A program made the position numbers and the translations under genes. Of a stretch of DNA of 7,284 bases, positions 1 to 6,206 are shown one piece after another. Below the pieces are notes generated by a model. That model saw only the letters and a list, made by a program, of their open reading frames with translations. It ran no database searches and was not told the DNA's origin. Source of the stretch: an uncultured Ruminococcus sp. (GTDB lineage Bacteria > Bacillota > Clostridia > Oscillospirales > Acutalibacteraceae); contig CACYBZ010000316.1 of the NCBI GenBank assembly GCA_902772795.1, positions 1-7,284 on the forward strand. Reading direction: 5' to 3'. Every line of letters begins with the position of its first letter. Within the stretch, counting starts at the first letter, position 1.

Positions 1-1
1 A

Positions 2-82
2 ACGATGGTAGCTTTGGCAAAATCGGATACGATGAAACAGGAATTTTCTCAATATGGGTATATTTGTCTATATTTTGAGTAG
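2..82 (+). CDS. Possible 3' tail of an upstream gene (partial)
   Basis: The left edge is open in two forward frames. One runs from base 2 to a TAG at 80-82 and would end in residues ICLYFE. The other runs from base 1 to a TGA at 76-78. Either could be the C-terminus of a gene lying mostly outside the window. The base-2 frame is preferred slightly because its composition looks more protein-like and its stop lies 11 bases before the next ATG, as in a tightly packed operon. With only about 26 codons nothing can be said about function, and the piece could be non-coding. Confidence 0.3.
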   Translation, partial: TMVALAKSDTMKQEFSQYGYICLYFE

Positions 83-93
83 CAGAAAAAATT

Positions 94-1161
94 ATGGATA
101 GTGTAGGTGCATCGGTATCGTGGTTTGACAAAATCAAAAAGGAAATCAATGAAACCAACAGTGACATTGAAACTCTGGCACAGAATATTACCACCAGAAA
201 AACAGAAAATGACCGAAAAATTATCCAACTGTTAAAGGGAATCGATTTTGTTTCCAGCGGTTTATCAGCGGAAATTCTCGACAAAAAGACGAATCCGAAC
301 CAATGGTGCGGAGATTTGCAATATGCTGTTGAAATCTTAATCAATCATCTGACGCACGATACCCCACGTGGTGATAATATTGATATGAGTGAGATAGACC
401 GCAGTCTGTATTTAATTGCCCGAATGTTTGAGGGAGCAGTGATACATGGTGAAGTGGAAACGGCATTTGCGGCCAAAGCGGGGCTGATGAACGGTTTTTT
501 CAATATCCGCAACAAGATTTTTTCGTTAGATGACAATGTCCGTGATAACTATATGCAGGCGTGTAAGAAGTACCTTGACAGTTATTATCTGTATATTGCA
601 GTCAAGAATATTATTGACAAATCGAATGAGAATCTTCGCAGAAAGCAGGATAATCTTGCCGGGGAGTTTCGGAAATTGGAAAAAAACAAAGATAAAATGG
701 CATACATGATAACCGTATCGCCTGAACTTGTCGACCAGCTTTCGGTTATTCAGCAACAGACTTATTTGCAGTCCCATTTTATGTGGTCACCTGAAATTGT
801 TGATTTATACAGAATGTTGGTTGAATTTCGGATAACTCAGTCAGGATTATTGTTCAAAGGTTATTTGCTGGAGGCAGAAGAGAAACGGATTTATTTTTAT
901 AAAGAAATTGCCACTAAATTGGAAGATATTGTCAGAACCGTTCCTGTTCCTGAGGATCCGGATATTTTATTGAAGCTGCAGAAAATGATGGAAGGAACGA
1001 TTTCCAAAGCGGAGAAAATTGACAGTGATTTTGATGTACTGGGAAACATGATGAACGAGTTCGACAAAAAGCTGCAGAGTGTCGGACGAAGTAAGCAGCA
1101 GTCAAAGATGTTTGCCGGTACATGGAGCGACATTGAGAAAAAAACAGGGGAGCAGACCTGA
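94..1161 (+). CDS. Helical protein of unknown family, paralog of the next gene (355 aa)
   Basis: I do not recognise this family. The protein is predicted almost entirely helical and soluble, with no signal peptide or membrane segment. A charged coiled-coil-like stretch lies around residues 175-205. It is a paralog of the next gene: from about residue 73 to 329 the two align without gaps at a constant offset of 22. Shared landmarks are GDLQYAVE (73-80), FAAKAGL followed by IRNKI (125-142), a WSPE..DLYR block (231-240), VPVPEDPD (283-290) and an ID..FD.LG....FD..L block near 309-327. It lacks the Gly/Ser/Lys-rich N-terminal tail and the long C-terminal extension of its paralog. The ATG at 94 is the first start after an in-frame stop at 76-78, but no good ribosome site precedes it, so coupling to an upstream gene is possible. 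Its neighbours suggest a partner or substrate of the AAA proteins downstream; that is inference. Confidence 0.9.
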   Translation: MDSVGASVSWFDKIKKEINETNSDIETLAQNITTRKTENDRKIIQLLKGIDFVSSGLSAEILDKKTNPNQWCGDLQYAVEILINHLTHDTPRGDNIDMSEIDRSLYLIARMFEGAVIHGEVETAFAAKAGLMNGFFNIRNKIFSLDDNVRDNYMQACKKYLDSYYLYIAVKNIIDKSNENLRRKQDNLAGEFRKLEKNKDKMAYMITVSPELVDQLSVIQQQTYLQSHFMWSPEIVDLYRMLVEFRITQSGLLFKGYLLEAEEKRIYFYKEIATKLEDIVRTVPVPEDPDILLKLQKMMEGTISKAEKIDSDFDVLGNMMNEFDKKLQSVGRSKQQSKMFAGTWSDIEKKTGEQT

Positions 1162-1180
1162 TGACCGTTCAGGTACTTTT
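1156..1180 (+). terminator. Weak intrinsic-terminator-like hairpin at the end of gene 1
   Basis: ACCTGA (1156-1161) and TCAGGT (1169-1174) form a perfect 6-bp stem with a 7-base loop. The stem overlaps the stop codon and is followed by AC and four T residues. It is short with a weak T run, so it may only attenuate transcription into the next gene. A leaky terminator would let gene 1 be made at a level different from the downstream genes. Confidence 0.35.
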
Positions 1181-1320
1181 ACAGAGGTTGTTTCCTGTGT
1201 GTACATCAATGTCTATATAGAAAATAGGGTTAAACTTTGTCTTATGCAATGAAAGAGATGTATGAGGGAAGAATAATCGATAAGGTAAAAAATTATAGTT
1301 TAAGAAAGGGGTAATAATTT

Positions 1321-2625
1321 ATGCCAAGACCCAGTAAAACAGTTGTCAAAGGTAATGCAGGCAGTGGTAGCAAAGGTAGTAAAGGAGGTGGCAGTATATT
1401 ACAGAATAATCCTGTAAGTGCATGGTTTCGTAACAAGAGTAATATCAGAAAGCAGAAGATGGAAGAAATAGCGAAACAGATTTCCAATAACAAAGCGGAA
1501 AACGAAATGCGGATAGCGGGTATTCTGAACAGTATCAACTTTACAGAAAGCCGACTTCCCATAGAGAAGCTGGATTATAAATCAGTAGAAACACAGCCTT
1601 ACGGTGATTTGGAGTATGCTGTTGTTGAAGCAGTAGATATGATAAGCAACAACACTTATGACTATTCGGGTGTGGATTTGAGTAATATCGATGCAGCTAT
1701 TCTGCTTATTGCCACCGAGTTGAAAAATGCGATTGAAACAGGTGATGTCAACCGTTCGTTTGCAGCAAAGGCAGGACTGATTACCGCCATTGACCAAATC
1801 AGAAATAAAATTCCGTTTATCTCTGAAAATATGAAAAGGGATTTTGTTGAGAGCAGTGAAGACTATCTGGAATTGTGGAAGACGCTGATTATTTCCTGTA
1901 CTTCTCTTGACGCTATACAAAAGAATCTGGACGCACAGAAAAGCAGTATCGAACAGAAGCAGAAGAAGTCCAATGAAAAAAATGACGAACTTGCCAGAAA
2001 GATTCTGGAAGACCCTGAGTTCAAGGGAAAAGTAGAAAAAGTCATGAGCGATACATTCATTGGTAACAGTAATGAATGGGATCAGGAAAGTATGGATTTG
2101 TATAAATTTCTGGTCAGTCAAAGAATTGAGAAGTCATCTATCGGTTTTGAGATGTTGCAGTATGATATGTTGGTGAAGCAATGTGCCTATCAGTCAAAAA
2201 TCATCAATGATTATCAGACCCGTGTCAGACAGATTCCCATTCCTGAAGACCCGAACTTACTCAATAAGTATAAAGACATGATTGAGGAAGAATACAAGAG
2301 AGCGTCTGAAATTGATGCTCAGTTTGATGAATTGGGCGAATTTATGGACAGTATGGACGAAAGGCTGAAGCAGATGGCAACGTCCAAAGGTAGTGTCAGA
2401 CAAAGAAAAATGGTGGCAGAATCTGTGGATAACATTGTCGAACGGGCAAAGAAATTGCAGATGAAAGAAGCAGGTATCAACGACGACGGCAATCAGATGA
2501 ACGCTTTGCGGAAAATCAAACTTCTTTCCGACACCGAAATTCAGAAGATAAAAGAAGAACAGCCCGAACCCGAAGTACATATTCATATAGAAACCAACCG
2601 AAATCGTCCGAGAAATACCAACTGA
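1321..2625 (+). CDS. Helical protein of unknown family with Gly/Ser/Lys-rich N-terminal tail (434 aa)
   Basis: This is the longer paralog of the preceding gene and its family is not recognised. Residues 1-30 are a low-complexity basic tail rich in Gly, Ser and Lys, likely disordered. The shared helical core follows, with landmarks GDLEYAVV (95-102), FAAKAGL followed by IRNKI (147-164), a charged Lys/Gln/Glu coiled-coil-like region (200-225), a WDQE..DLYK block (253-262), IPIPEDPN (305-312) and an ID..FDELG block (331-339). Residues 350-434 are an extension absent from gene 1: a charged helix, a Pro/Glu-rich stretch and a terminal VHIHIET strand followed by Arg/Asn-rich residues. The ATG has a good site, AAAGGGG at 1305-1311, nine bases upstream. 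The next gene starts only 25 bp after the stop, so the two are co-transcribed. Tail and core together suggest an assembly-forming or nucleic-acid- or membrane-touching structural protein, but this is speculation. Confidence 0.92.
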   Translation: MPRPSKTVVKGNAGSGSKGSKGGGSILQNNPVSAWFRNKSNIRKQKMEEIAKQISNNKAENEMRIAGILNSINFTESRLPIEKLDYKSVETQPYGDLEYAVVEAVDMISNNTYDYSGVDLSNIDAAILLIATELKNAIETGDVNRSFAAKAGLITAIDQIRNKIPFISENMKRDFVESSEDYLELWKTLIISCTSLDAIQKNLDAQKSSIEQKQKKSNEKNDELARKILEDPEFKGKVEKVMSDTFIGNSNEWDQESMDLYKFLVSQRIEKSSIGFEMLQYDMLVKQCAYQSKIINDYQTRVRQIPIPEDPNLLNKYKDMIEEEYKRASEIDAQFDELGEFMDSMDERLKQMATSKGSVRQRKMVAESVDNIVERAKKLQMKEAGINDDGNQMNALRKIKLLSDTEIQKIKEEQPEPEVHIHIETNRNRPRNTN

Positions 2626-2650
2626 TTAGGGTTGAAGGAGGAAATTAAGA

Positions 2651-3367
2651 ATGTCAGTCAATGATAAGTTGCACGCAGCCAAGAAAAAGCTGGAAGCGTT
2701 AAAGAAAAATCATCGTTATAAAAAAGCCAACAAGGACAGAGCCATTCAGGCAGAACTTACTTATGAAATCACCAAATGTGCGGGAGATTTAGGGGTTTGC
2801 CAAAAAGATTTCAAATACACCATTGAAGAGCAGAGTTTTTATATCCGTAAGGGCAAGGCAGAAGGTTACGATGTCAAGGTACAGGAAATGCAGTTGGAAG
2901 ATGCGGCAGTCGGTTATATGCTGGTAAAAGATGCCTTGTTTGCCTTGAAAAGTGTTTATTCCTATGACAGTATCGAACACGCATACAATTTATTGGATTC
3001 GGCAACCAATAAGATTACAGGAGAGAGGGCATTCCCGTTTTTCGGTACTTCAGCGAAGAAACCCAAGAGAGAAGAATATGGTTTTCTCAATTCTCAGGAA
3101 ACATATGAAGCGAAAAAAGCGATGTTTCATAGTTTCAAGGATCGTCTTATTATGACGGGAGATATCGAAGCTTGTATAGAGGAAGCCAATCAAAATAAAA
3201 ATCACATTGTCAGTGGTGATACCGAAAGTAATACATTCCCTCATGATATGAATGTTGCTCAGTTAAAAGCAGCAGCAGCCAGTATGTCAGACGATGTTAA
3301 GTTTGCGAACAAAAAGCAGTTACTGGAAACAGCCCGTTTTAATACCGGCGTACCGTCCGACGATTAA
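2651..3367 (+). CDS. Small helical protein with basic N-terminus; possible AAA substrate (238 aa)
   Basis: I do not recognise a family. The N-terminal 30 residues are strongly basic, with about eleven Lys/Arg including KKK at 11-13. A long predicted helical region follows (about 30-122), then a Gly/Pro-containing break (123-145) with FPFFG and a KKPKR basic patch. A second helical part (148-183) and an acidic, flexible C-terminal part with a short helix (200-228) end in SDD. A basic first helix, a helical hairpin and a mobile acidic tail with a terminal helix is the general layout of ESCRT-III/Vipp1-type filament proteins. I see no diagnostic motif, so this is an architectural analogy only. 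The ATG has a near-perfect ribosome site, AAGGAGG at 2635-2641. The AAA ATPase gene begins 20 bp after the stop, which makes a functional link with that motor likely. Confidence 0.9.
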   Translation: MSVNDKLHAAKKKLEALKKNHRYKKANKDRAIQAELTYEITKCAGDLGVCQKDFKYTIEEQSFYIRKGKAEGYDVKVQEMQLEDAAVGYMLVKDALFALKSVYSYDSIEHAYNLLDSATNKITGERAFPFFGTSAKKPKREEYGFLNSQETYEAKKAMFHSFKDRLIMTGDIEACIEEANQNKNHIVSGDTESNTFPHDMNVAQLKAAAASMSDDVKFANKKQLLETARFNTGVPSDD

Positions 3368-3387
3368 AGGAAGGTGAGGAAGTACAT

Positions 3388-4746
3388 ATGGCAACTTTTT
3401 ATGAAAGTGATATGTCCAAATTAAATATAGAGTACAATTCCTATGTAGCACAAGCGAAGAATACCAACAGAAGAAATGGTTTTGTGCCGTCGAAAGAAGA
3501 ATATAATTTTTATGTCAGTGCTGCAGAAGTAGCACATAAAATCAGTGACATGAATGTCCAGCAGAGAGCCGTATGCAGGCAATGGGCAGAACGGGCATCG
3601 ATGTGCGAGAGAAAAGCTATGGAGTTGCTGAAAATACTGGCACCGAATTACGGTGCAGCGACGAATAATGTTGCGGCTGCATCGACAGTGGCAGAGGAAA
3701 CAGCGACATCTGTTGTGAAAGGTTCCTCCTCATCACAGACCGTTACCAAAAAGGAAGAAACACAGGCACAGACTGCAGCAGGAAATGGATTTACCACCAG
3801 AAATGCCAGTGAAGATGTTTCTGCCGAAACCATCGCCAAGTGGTATCAGGAAAAGCCTAATCACGGATTTGAGGACATTGTCGGTATGGAAGACCTGAAA
3901 GCCGAGATTCAGTCAGAGATTCTGGACAATATTGGCTGGGAAGGTACAGACGAATTGCTACATATTTCCAAACTGAAATCCTTTTTGTTGTACGGACCTT
4001 TCGGTACAGGAAAAACATTCTTTATTGAGGCAATTGCCAAGGAGTTGATGGACAGAGGATTTAAGTTTATCAAACTCACAGGTTCTGATGTTCATGACAG
4101 TTATGTGGGTGTTGGGGAAAAGAAAGTCAAGACAGCTTTTCTGGAAGCCGTAGACAATGCTCCCTGTGTACTGTATTTTGACGAATTTGAAAATATGTGT
4201 GTGCGAAGAGACGGCAATGCTGAAGGACATGAAAAAAGACTGACCGTATCTTTTATGGAATCGTATAATATTATTGTCAATGCAGATAAACCGATTATTT
4301 TCCTTGCCGCAACGAACTATCCCGATAAAATCGAGAGTGCTATGCTTTCCCGAATTTTGTCATATGTTCTTGTTCCGCTCCCCTCAGAGGAAGTACGCTG
4401 TAAGTATTTCAATGATTTTCTGAAAAAGACAAAAATTCAATGTGATAATGATATCAATCCGGAAATGATGGCAGACGTTACCGATAATTACAGTTTCCGT
4501 GATTTGAAGAAAGTAACGGATAATCTGAAACTGACCATCAAAAAGGAAGCCCAGAAACAGTTTTCCATATATGATGATAAGGGAAAGATTCTTGCCAAAG
4601 AATCCGATGAAAATACGACAAAAGCCATTGCAGAGGGTAAGATTTTAATGACAAAGACTCTGTTTGATAATGTCAAAAATGCGTTCTCTCCCGAGAAGAA
4701 AGGGGATATTCTTGCTTCTCTGGAAGAATTTGAAAAGAAAATCTGA
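3388..4746 (+). CDS. Vps4/CdvC-like classical AAA ATPase with MIT-like N-terminal domain (452 aa)
   Basis: Probable ATP-driven protein-remodelling motor. Residues 8-84 look like a three-helix bundle; the third helix (about 57-84, R..CRQWAERA...ERKAMELLKIL) resembles the last helix of MIT domains. Residues 85-145 are an Ala/Thr/Ser/Gln-rich linker. The AAA module starts at FEDIVGMEDLK (161-171). It has Walker A GPFGTGKT (203-210), a pore-loop aromatic in SYVGVGEKK (238-246, Y239), Walker B VLYFDE (261-266), sensor 1 ATN (308-310), IESAMLSR (315-322) where classical AAA proteins carry arginine fingers, then PLP (330-332). The lid helix NYSFRDLKKVTDNL (367-380) and the C-terminal helices (420-452) match the classical AAA lid. 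All ATP-binding and hydrolysis residues are present, but only one arginine (R322) remains in the finger segment. Residues 392-405 look like a beta-hairpin inserted in the lid. The ribosome site is GAGGA at 3376-3380. A bacterial relative of p97, FtsH or other AAA unfoldases is the alternative to a true Vps4 relative. Confidence 0.93.
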   Translation: MATFYESDMSKLNIEYNSYVAQAKNTNRRNGFVPSKEEYNFYVSAAEVAHKISDMNVQQRAVCRQWAERASMCERKAMELLKILAPNYGAATNNVAAASTVAEETATSVVKGSSSSQTVTKKEETQAQTAAGNGFTTRNASEDVSAETIAKWYQEKPNHGFEDIVGMEDLKAEIQSEILDNIGWEGTDELLHISKLKSFLLYGPFGTGKTFFIEAIAKELMDRGFKFIKLTGSDVHDSYVGVGEKKVKTAFLEAVDNAPCVLYFDEFENMCVRRDGNAEGHEKRLTVSFMESYNIIVNADKPIIFLAATNYPDKIESAMLSRILSYVLVPLPSEEVRCKYFNDFLKKTKIQCDNDINPEMMADVTDNYSFRDLKKVTDNLKLTIKKEAQKQFSIYDDKGKILAKESDENTTKAIAEGKILMTKTLFDNVKNAFSPEKKGDILASLEEFEKKI

Positions 4747-4759
4747 TTAAGTATTATGG

Positions 4760-4837
4760 TACAGAACTGTTCCGTATATCCCGTTTTTTACAAAAATTTT
4801 GTGTGAATATTTGTTGCAGATTATTCCCACAAATATT
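4760..4837. promoter_or_regulatory. Dyad-rich intergenic segment before the second AAA-like gene
   Basis: Three inverted repeats lie close together in the 178-bp gap. One is TAC-GAAC around a central T with GTTC-GTA (4760-4776, one mismatched pair). The second is ACAAAA/TTTTGT around one base (4790-4802). The third is AATATTTGT (4806-4814) with ACAAATATT (4829-4837), a 9-bp stem with a 14-base loop. They could be operator sites or a weak transcript-end structure. No convincing -35/-10 pair was found. The A+T-rich background makes chance dyads possible. Confidence 0.3.
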
Positions 4838-4912
4838 TTCAGAATACATTTCCGTTTTTTCATGATTTGCGGATTTTCGGGAGTTGCGGGACAGTATCTG
4901 TTTTATGGTGTT

Positions 4913-4916
4913 GGAG
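4913..4916 (+). promoter_or_regulatory. Ribosome binding site that fixes the start of the second AAA-like gene
   Basis: GGAG lies eight bases before the ATG at 4925. The frame is open back to a TTG at 4799, and another in-frame ATG lies at 4862, but neither has a purine-rich site upstream. This favours the 404-residue product over the longer one. Confidence 0.65.
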
Positions 4917-4924
4917 TGAACGGA

Positions 4925-6139
4925 ATGGGTGTAAATTTTTTTACGAAGAAAATGCGGGCGTGGATAAATAAAGTAGTTTTTCTTTCTTCTGACAGAAAAG
5001 CCGATGTGCTTGACAGACACAAGACAGAATTTGGTGTGTCCAAGGCAGACTATTCATTTGGTTGGAAAGATGTCATTGAAACAACGGTCAGCGAAATGAA
5101 AGTCAATGGTCTGTTGCTGACAGGTTCGCAGGGAAGCGGAAGACATACGGCAGCTGAAATTGCGGTCAATCTGCTTGCGGGAGAAGAATACGGTTACGAA
5201 GTTCTGTATTTATCGGGAAGCGATTTTGTTTTTAGTGAAGAAGATATTAACGCTGATGAACAGGAAAGACAGAACATTATCGAAAAAGAAGACTGGGATA
5301 TTTTTACAGATGATATTGTCCATACATTTCTGGATAATTTGTTGAACGAGTTTTATAATGATGAAAGGCAGGACAATCTTTGTATTGTCATGGAAAATAT
5401 CAGTACCAGTGATATGTCAGAGTTAGTCTATGAACGAATGGGAAATTATATCCGTATGTATGAAAACAACGATGAATTTCCTTCGTTGTTTGTTATCGTG
5501 ATAGAATCTGATGAAAGAGTTGTCAGCAGTTCGTTAAGAAAGCGTTTGCGGCTGATGAAAATGTCATTACCCAACGCTTTGCAAAGAAAAAAGATGCTGA
5601 TTAACAGGGGAACGGACAGTGTCACTGCAGAAGCGATTGCCAATTCTACCGAAAATTTCAATTATGAACAGATGAGAGATTTAGCAGAAAATATCGCTGT
5701 GTGGAAGGAATTAGAGGATATCAACAGTGAGTTTTATCAGAATTTTATTGCCACACAACTTCCTGAACCTGATTTTGCCGAAGAGAATCTTTTTTATGTA
5801 CAAAAAGCCGAACTTTATGAAAAACTCGGACGTTTTCTGGATTTTGCTCCGCAGTTGATTGAAAGAATGGGACAAGTGTCCTATGTCGGTGTGCCGACGA
5901 TGGTACAGCAGACAGGGGCTGTATCGGCTGAGGAACAGAAGCAAGAAAAAGACAAGGATAAACCTTTTGAAAGTGCTGAAGATTTTGAACGACAGAAAGC
6001 TTTATTGGAGAGCCGTTCGGAAGAAAGCAAGGCACGGATTGAAAAAGAATCAGAAACCATGCAGATTGGTGAACTGATGAAAGATGTTTTGGGAGAAGAC
6101 AGAGTCAATGATATTTTCCGCAAAAGGGAAAGAAATTAG
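4925..6139 (+). CDS. AAA-like protein with degenerate nucleotide site, probable pseudo-ATPase (404 aa)
   Basis: Residues 60-260 follow the order of an AAA module, but key residues are changed. The P-loop is GSQGSGRHT (67-75): glycines 67, 70 and 72 remain, Arg73 replaces the catalytic lysine, and His74 precedes Thr75. The Walker B strand is LCIVMEN (152-158), with Met where Asp is expected and Glu157 kept. The sensor-1 region reads VIVIESD (190-196) with no Asn. SSLRKRL (202-208) sits where arginine fingers lie and keeps two basic finger-like positions. NFNYEQMRDLAENI (244-257) matches the lid helix. There is no MIT-like N-terminal domain. The rest is a helical stretch (about 290-315), a Lys/Glu/Asp-rich disordered segment (335-350) and a charged helical tail (350-404). 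It probably binds nucleotide weakly or not at all and may assemble with the active AAA protein encoded just upstream. A divergent but active enzyme cannot be excluded. A 67-bp gap separates it from the Sel1 gene. Confidence 0.88.
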   Translation: MGVNFFTKKMRAWINKVVFLSSDRKADVLDRHKTEFGVSKADYSFGWKDVIETTVSEMKVNGLLLTGSQGSGRHTAAEIAVNLLAGEEYGYEVLYLSGSDFVFSEEDINADEQERQNIIEKEDWDIFTDDIVHTFLDNLLNEFYNDERQDNLCIVMENISTSDMSELVYERMGNYIRMYENNDEFPSLFVIVIESDERVVSSSLRKRLRLMKMSLPNALQRKKMLINRGTDSVTAEAIANSTENFNYEQMRDLAENIAVWKELEDINSEFYQNFIATQLPEPDFAEENLFYVQKAELYEKLGRFLDFAPQLIERMGQVSYVGVPTMVQQTGAVSAEEQKQEKDKDKPFESAEDFERQKALLESRSEESKARIEKESETMQIGELMKDVLGEDRVNDIFRKRERN

Positions 6140-6175
6140 CACAAGTTATCATGTTGCCAATACGTCATAACCGTT

Positions 6176-6190
6176 TTTCGGACACCGAAA
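6176..6190 (+). other. Short stem-loop just before the Sel1-gene ribosome site
   Basis: TTTCGG (6176-6181) and CCGAAA (6185-6190) pair perfectly around a three-base loop, immediately upstream of the purine-rich ribosome site. No T run follows, so it is not an intrinsic terminator for this strand. It might protect the transcript end or influence initiation; chance is also possible. Confidence 0.3.
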
Positions 6191-6194
6191 GAAA

Positions 6195-6202
6195 GGGGGG
6201 AG
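6195..6202 (+). promoter_or_regulatory. Ribosome binding site for the Sel1-repeat gene (GTG start)
   Basis: A GGGGGGAG run lies four bases before the GTG at 6207. It sits only two bases before an out-of-frame ATG at 6205 that opens a 19-codon ORF ending at TGA 6262-6264. A second, stronger-looking AAAGGAGG occurs inside the frame at 6230-6237, eleven bases before an in-frame TTG at 6249. The exact start is therefore uncertain. Confidence 0.5.
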
Positions 6203-6206
6203 AGAT

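Noticed and set aside
1188..1219. Promoter-like pair before gene 2 (TTTCCT at 1191-1196 with TATATA at 1214-1219, 17-base spacer)
   Set aside because: The -35 element matches only half of the consensus and similar A+T-rich hexamers are common in this gap.
1237..1314. Small ORF of about 18-26 codons between the two paralogs, ending in the ribosome site of gene 2
   Set aside because: It has no ribosome site for any of its possible starts and no recognisable product, so it is treated as chance.
1582..2121. Long reverse-strand open frame of 179 codons inside gene 2
   Set aside because: It lies wholly opposite a well-supported gene with a clear paralog, and its product has no recognisable domain; it is a shadow frame.
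4764..4772. LexA-like GAAC...GTTC half sites
   Set aside because: Gram-positive LexA boxes have four bases between the half sites; here there is one, so it is kept only as an unassigned dyad.
4799..4924. Longer N-terminus for the second AAA-like protein from a TTG at 4799 or an ATG at 4862, giving a hydrophobic leader
   Set aside because: Neither start has a ribosome site, the extra residues look like translated A+T-rich spacer, and the ATG at 4925 has a well-placed GGAG.
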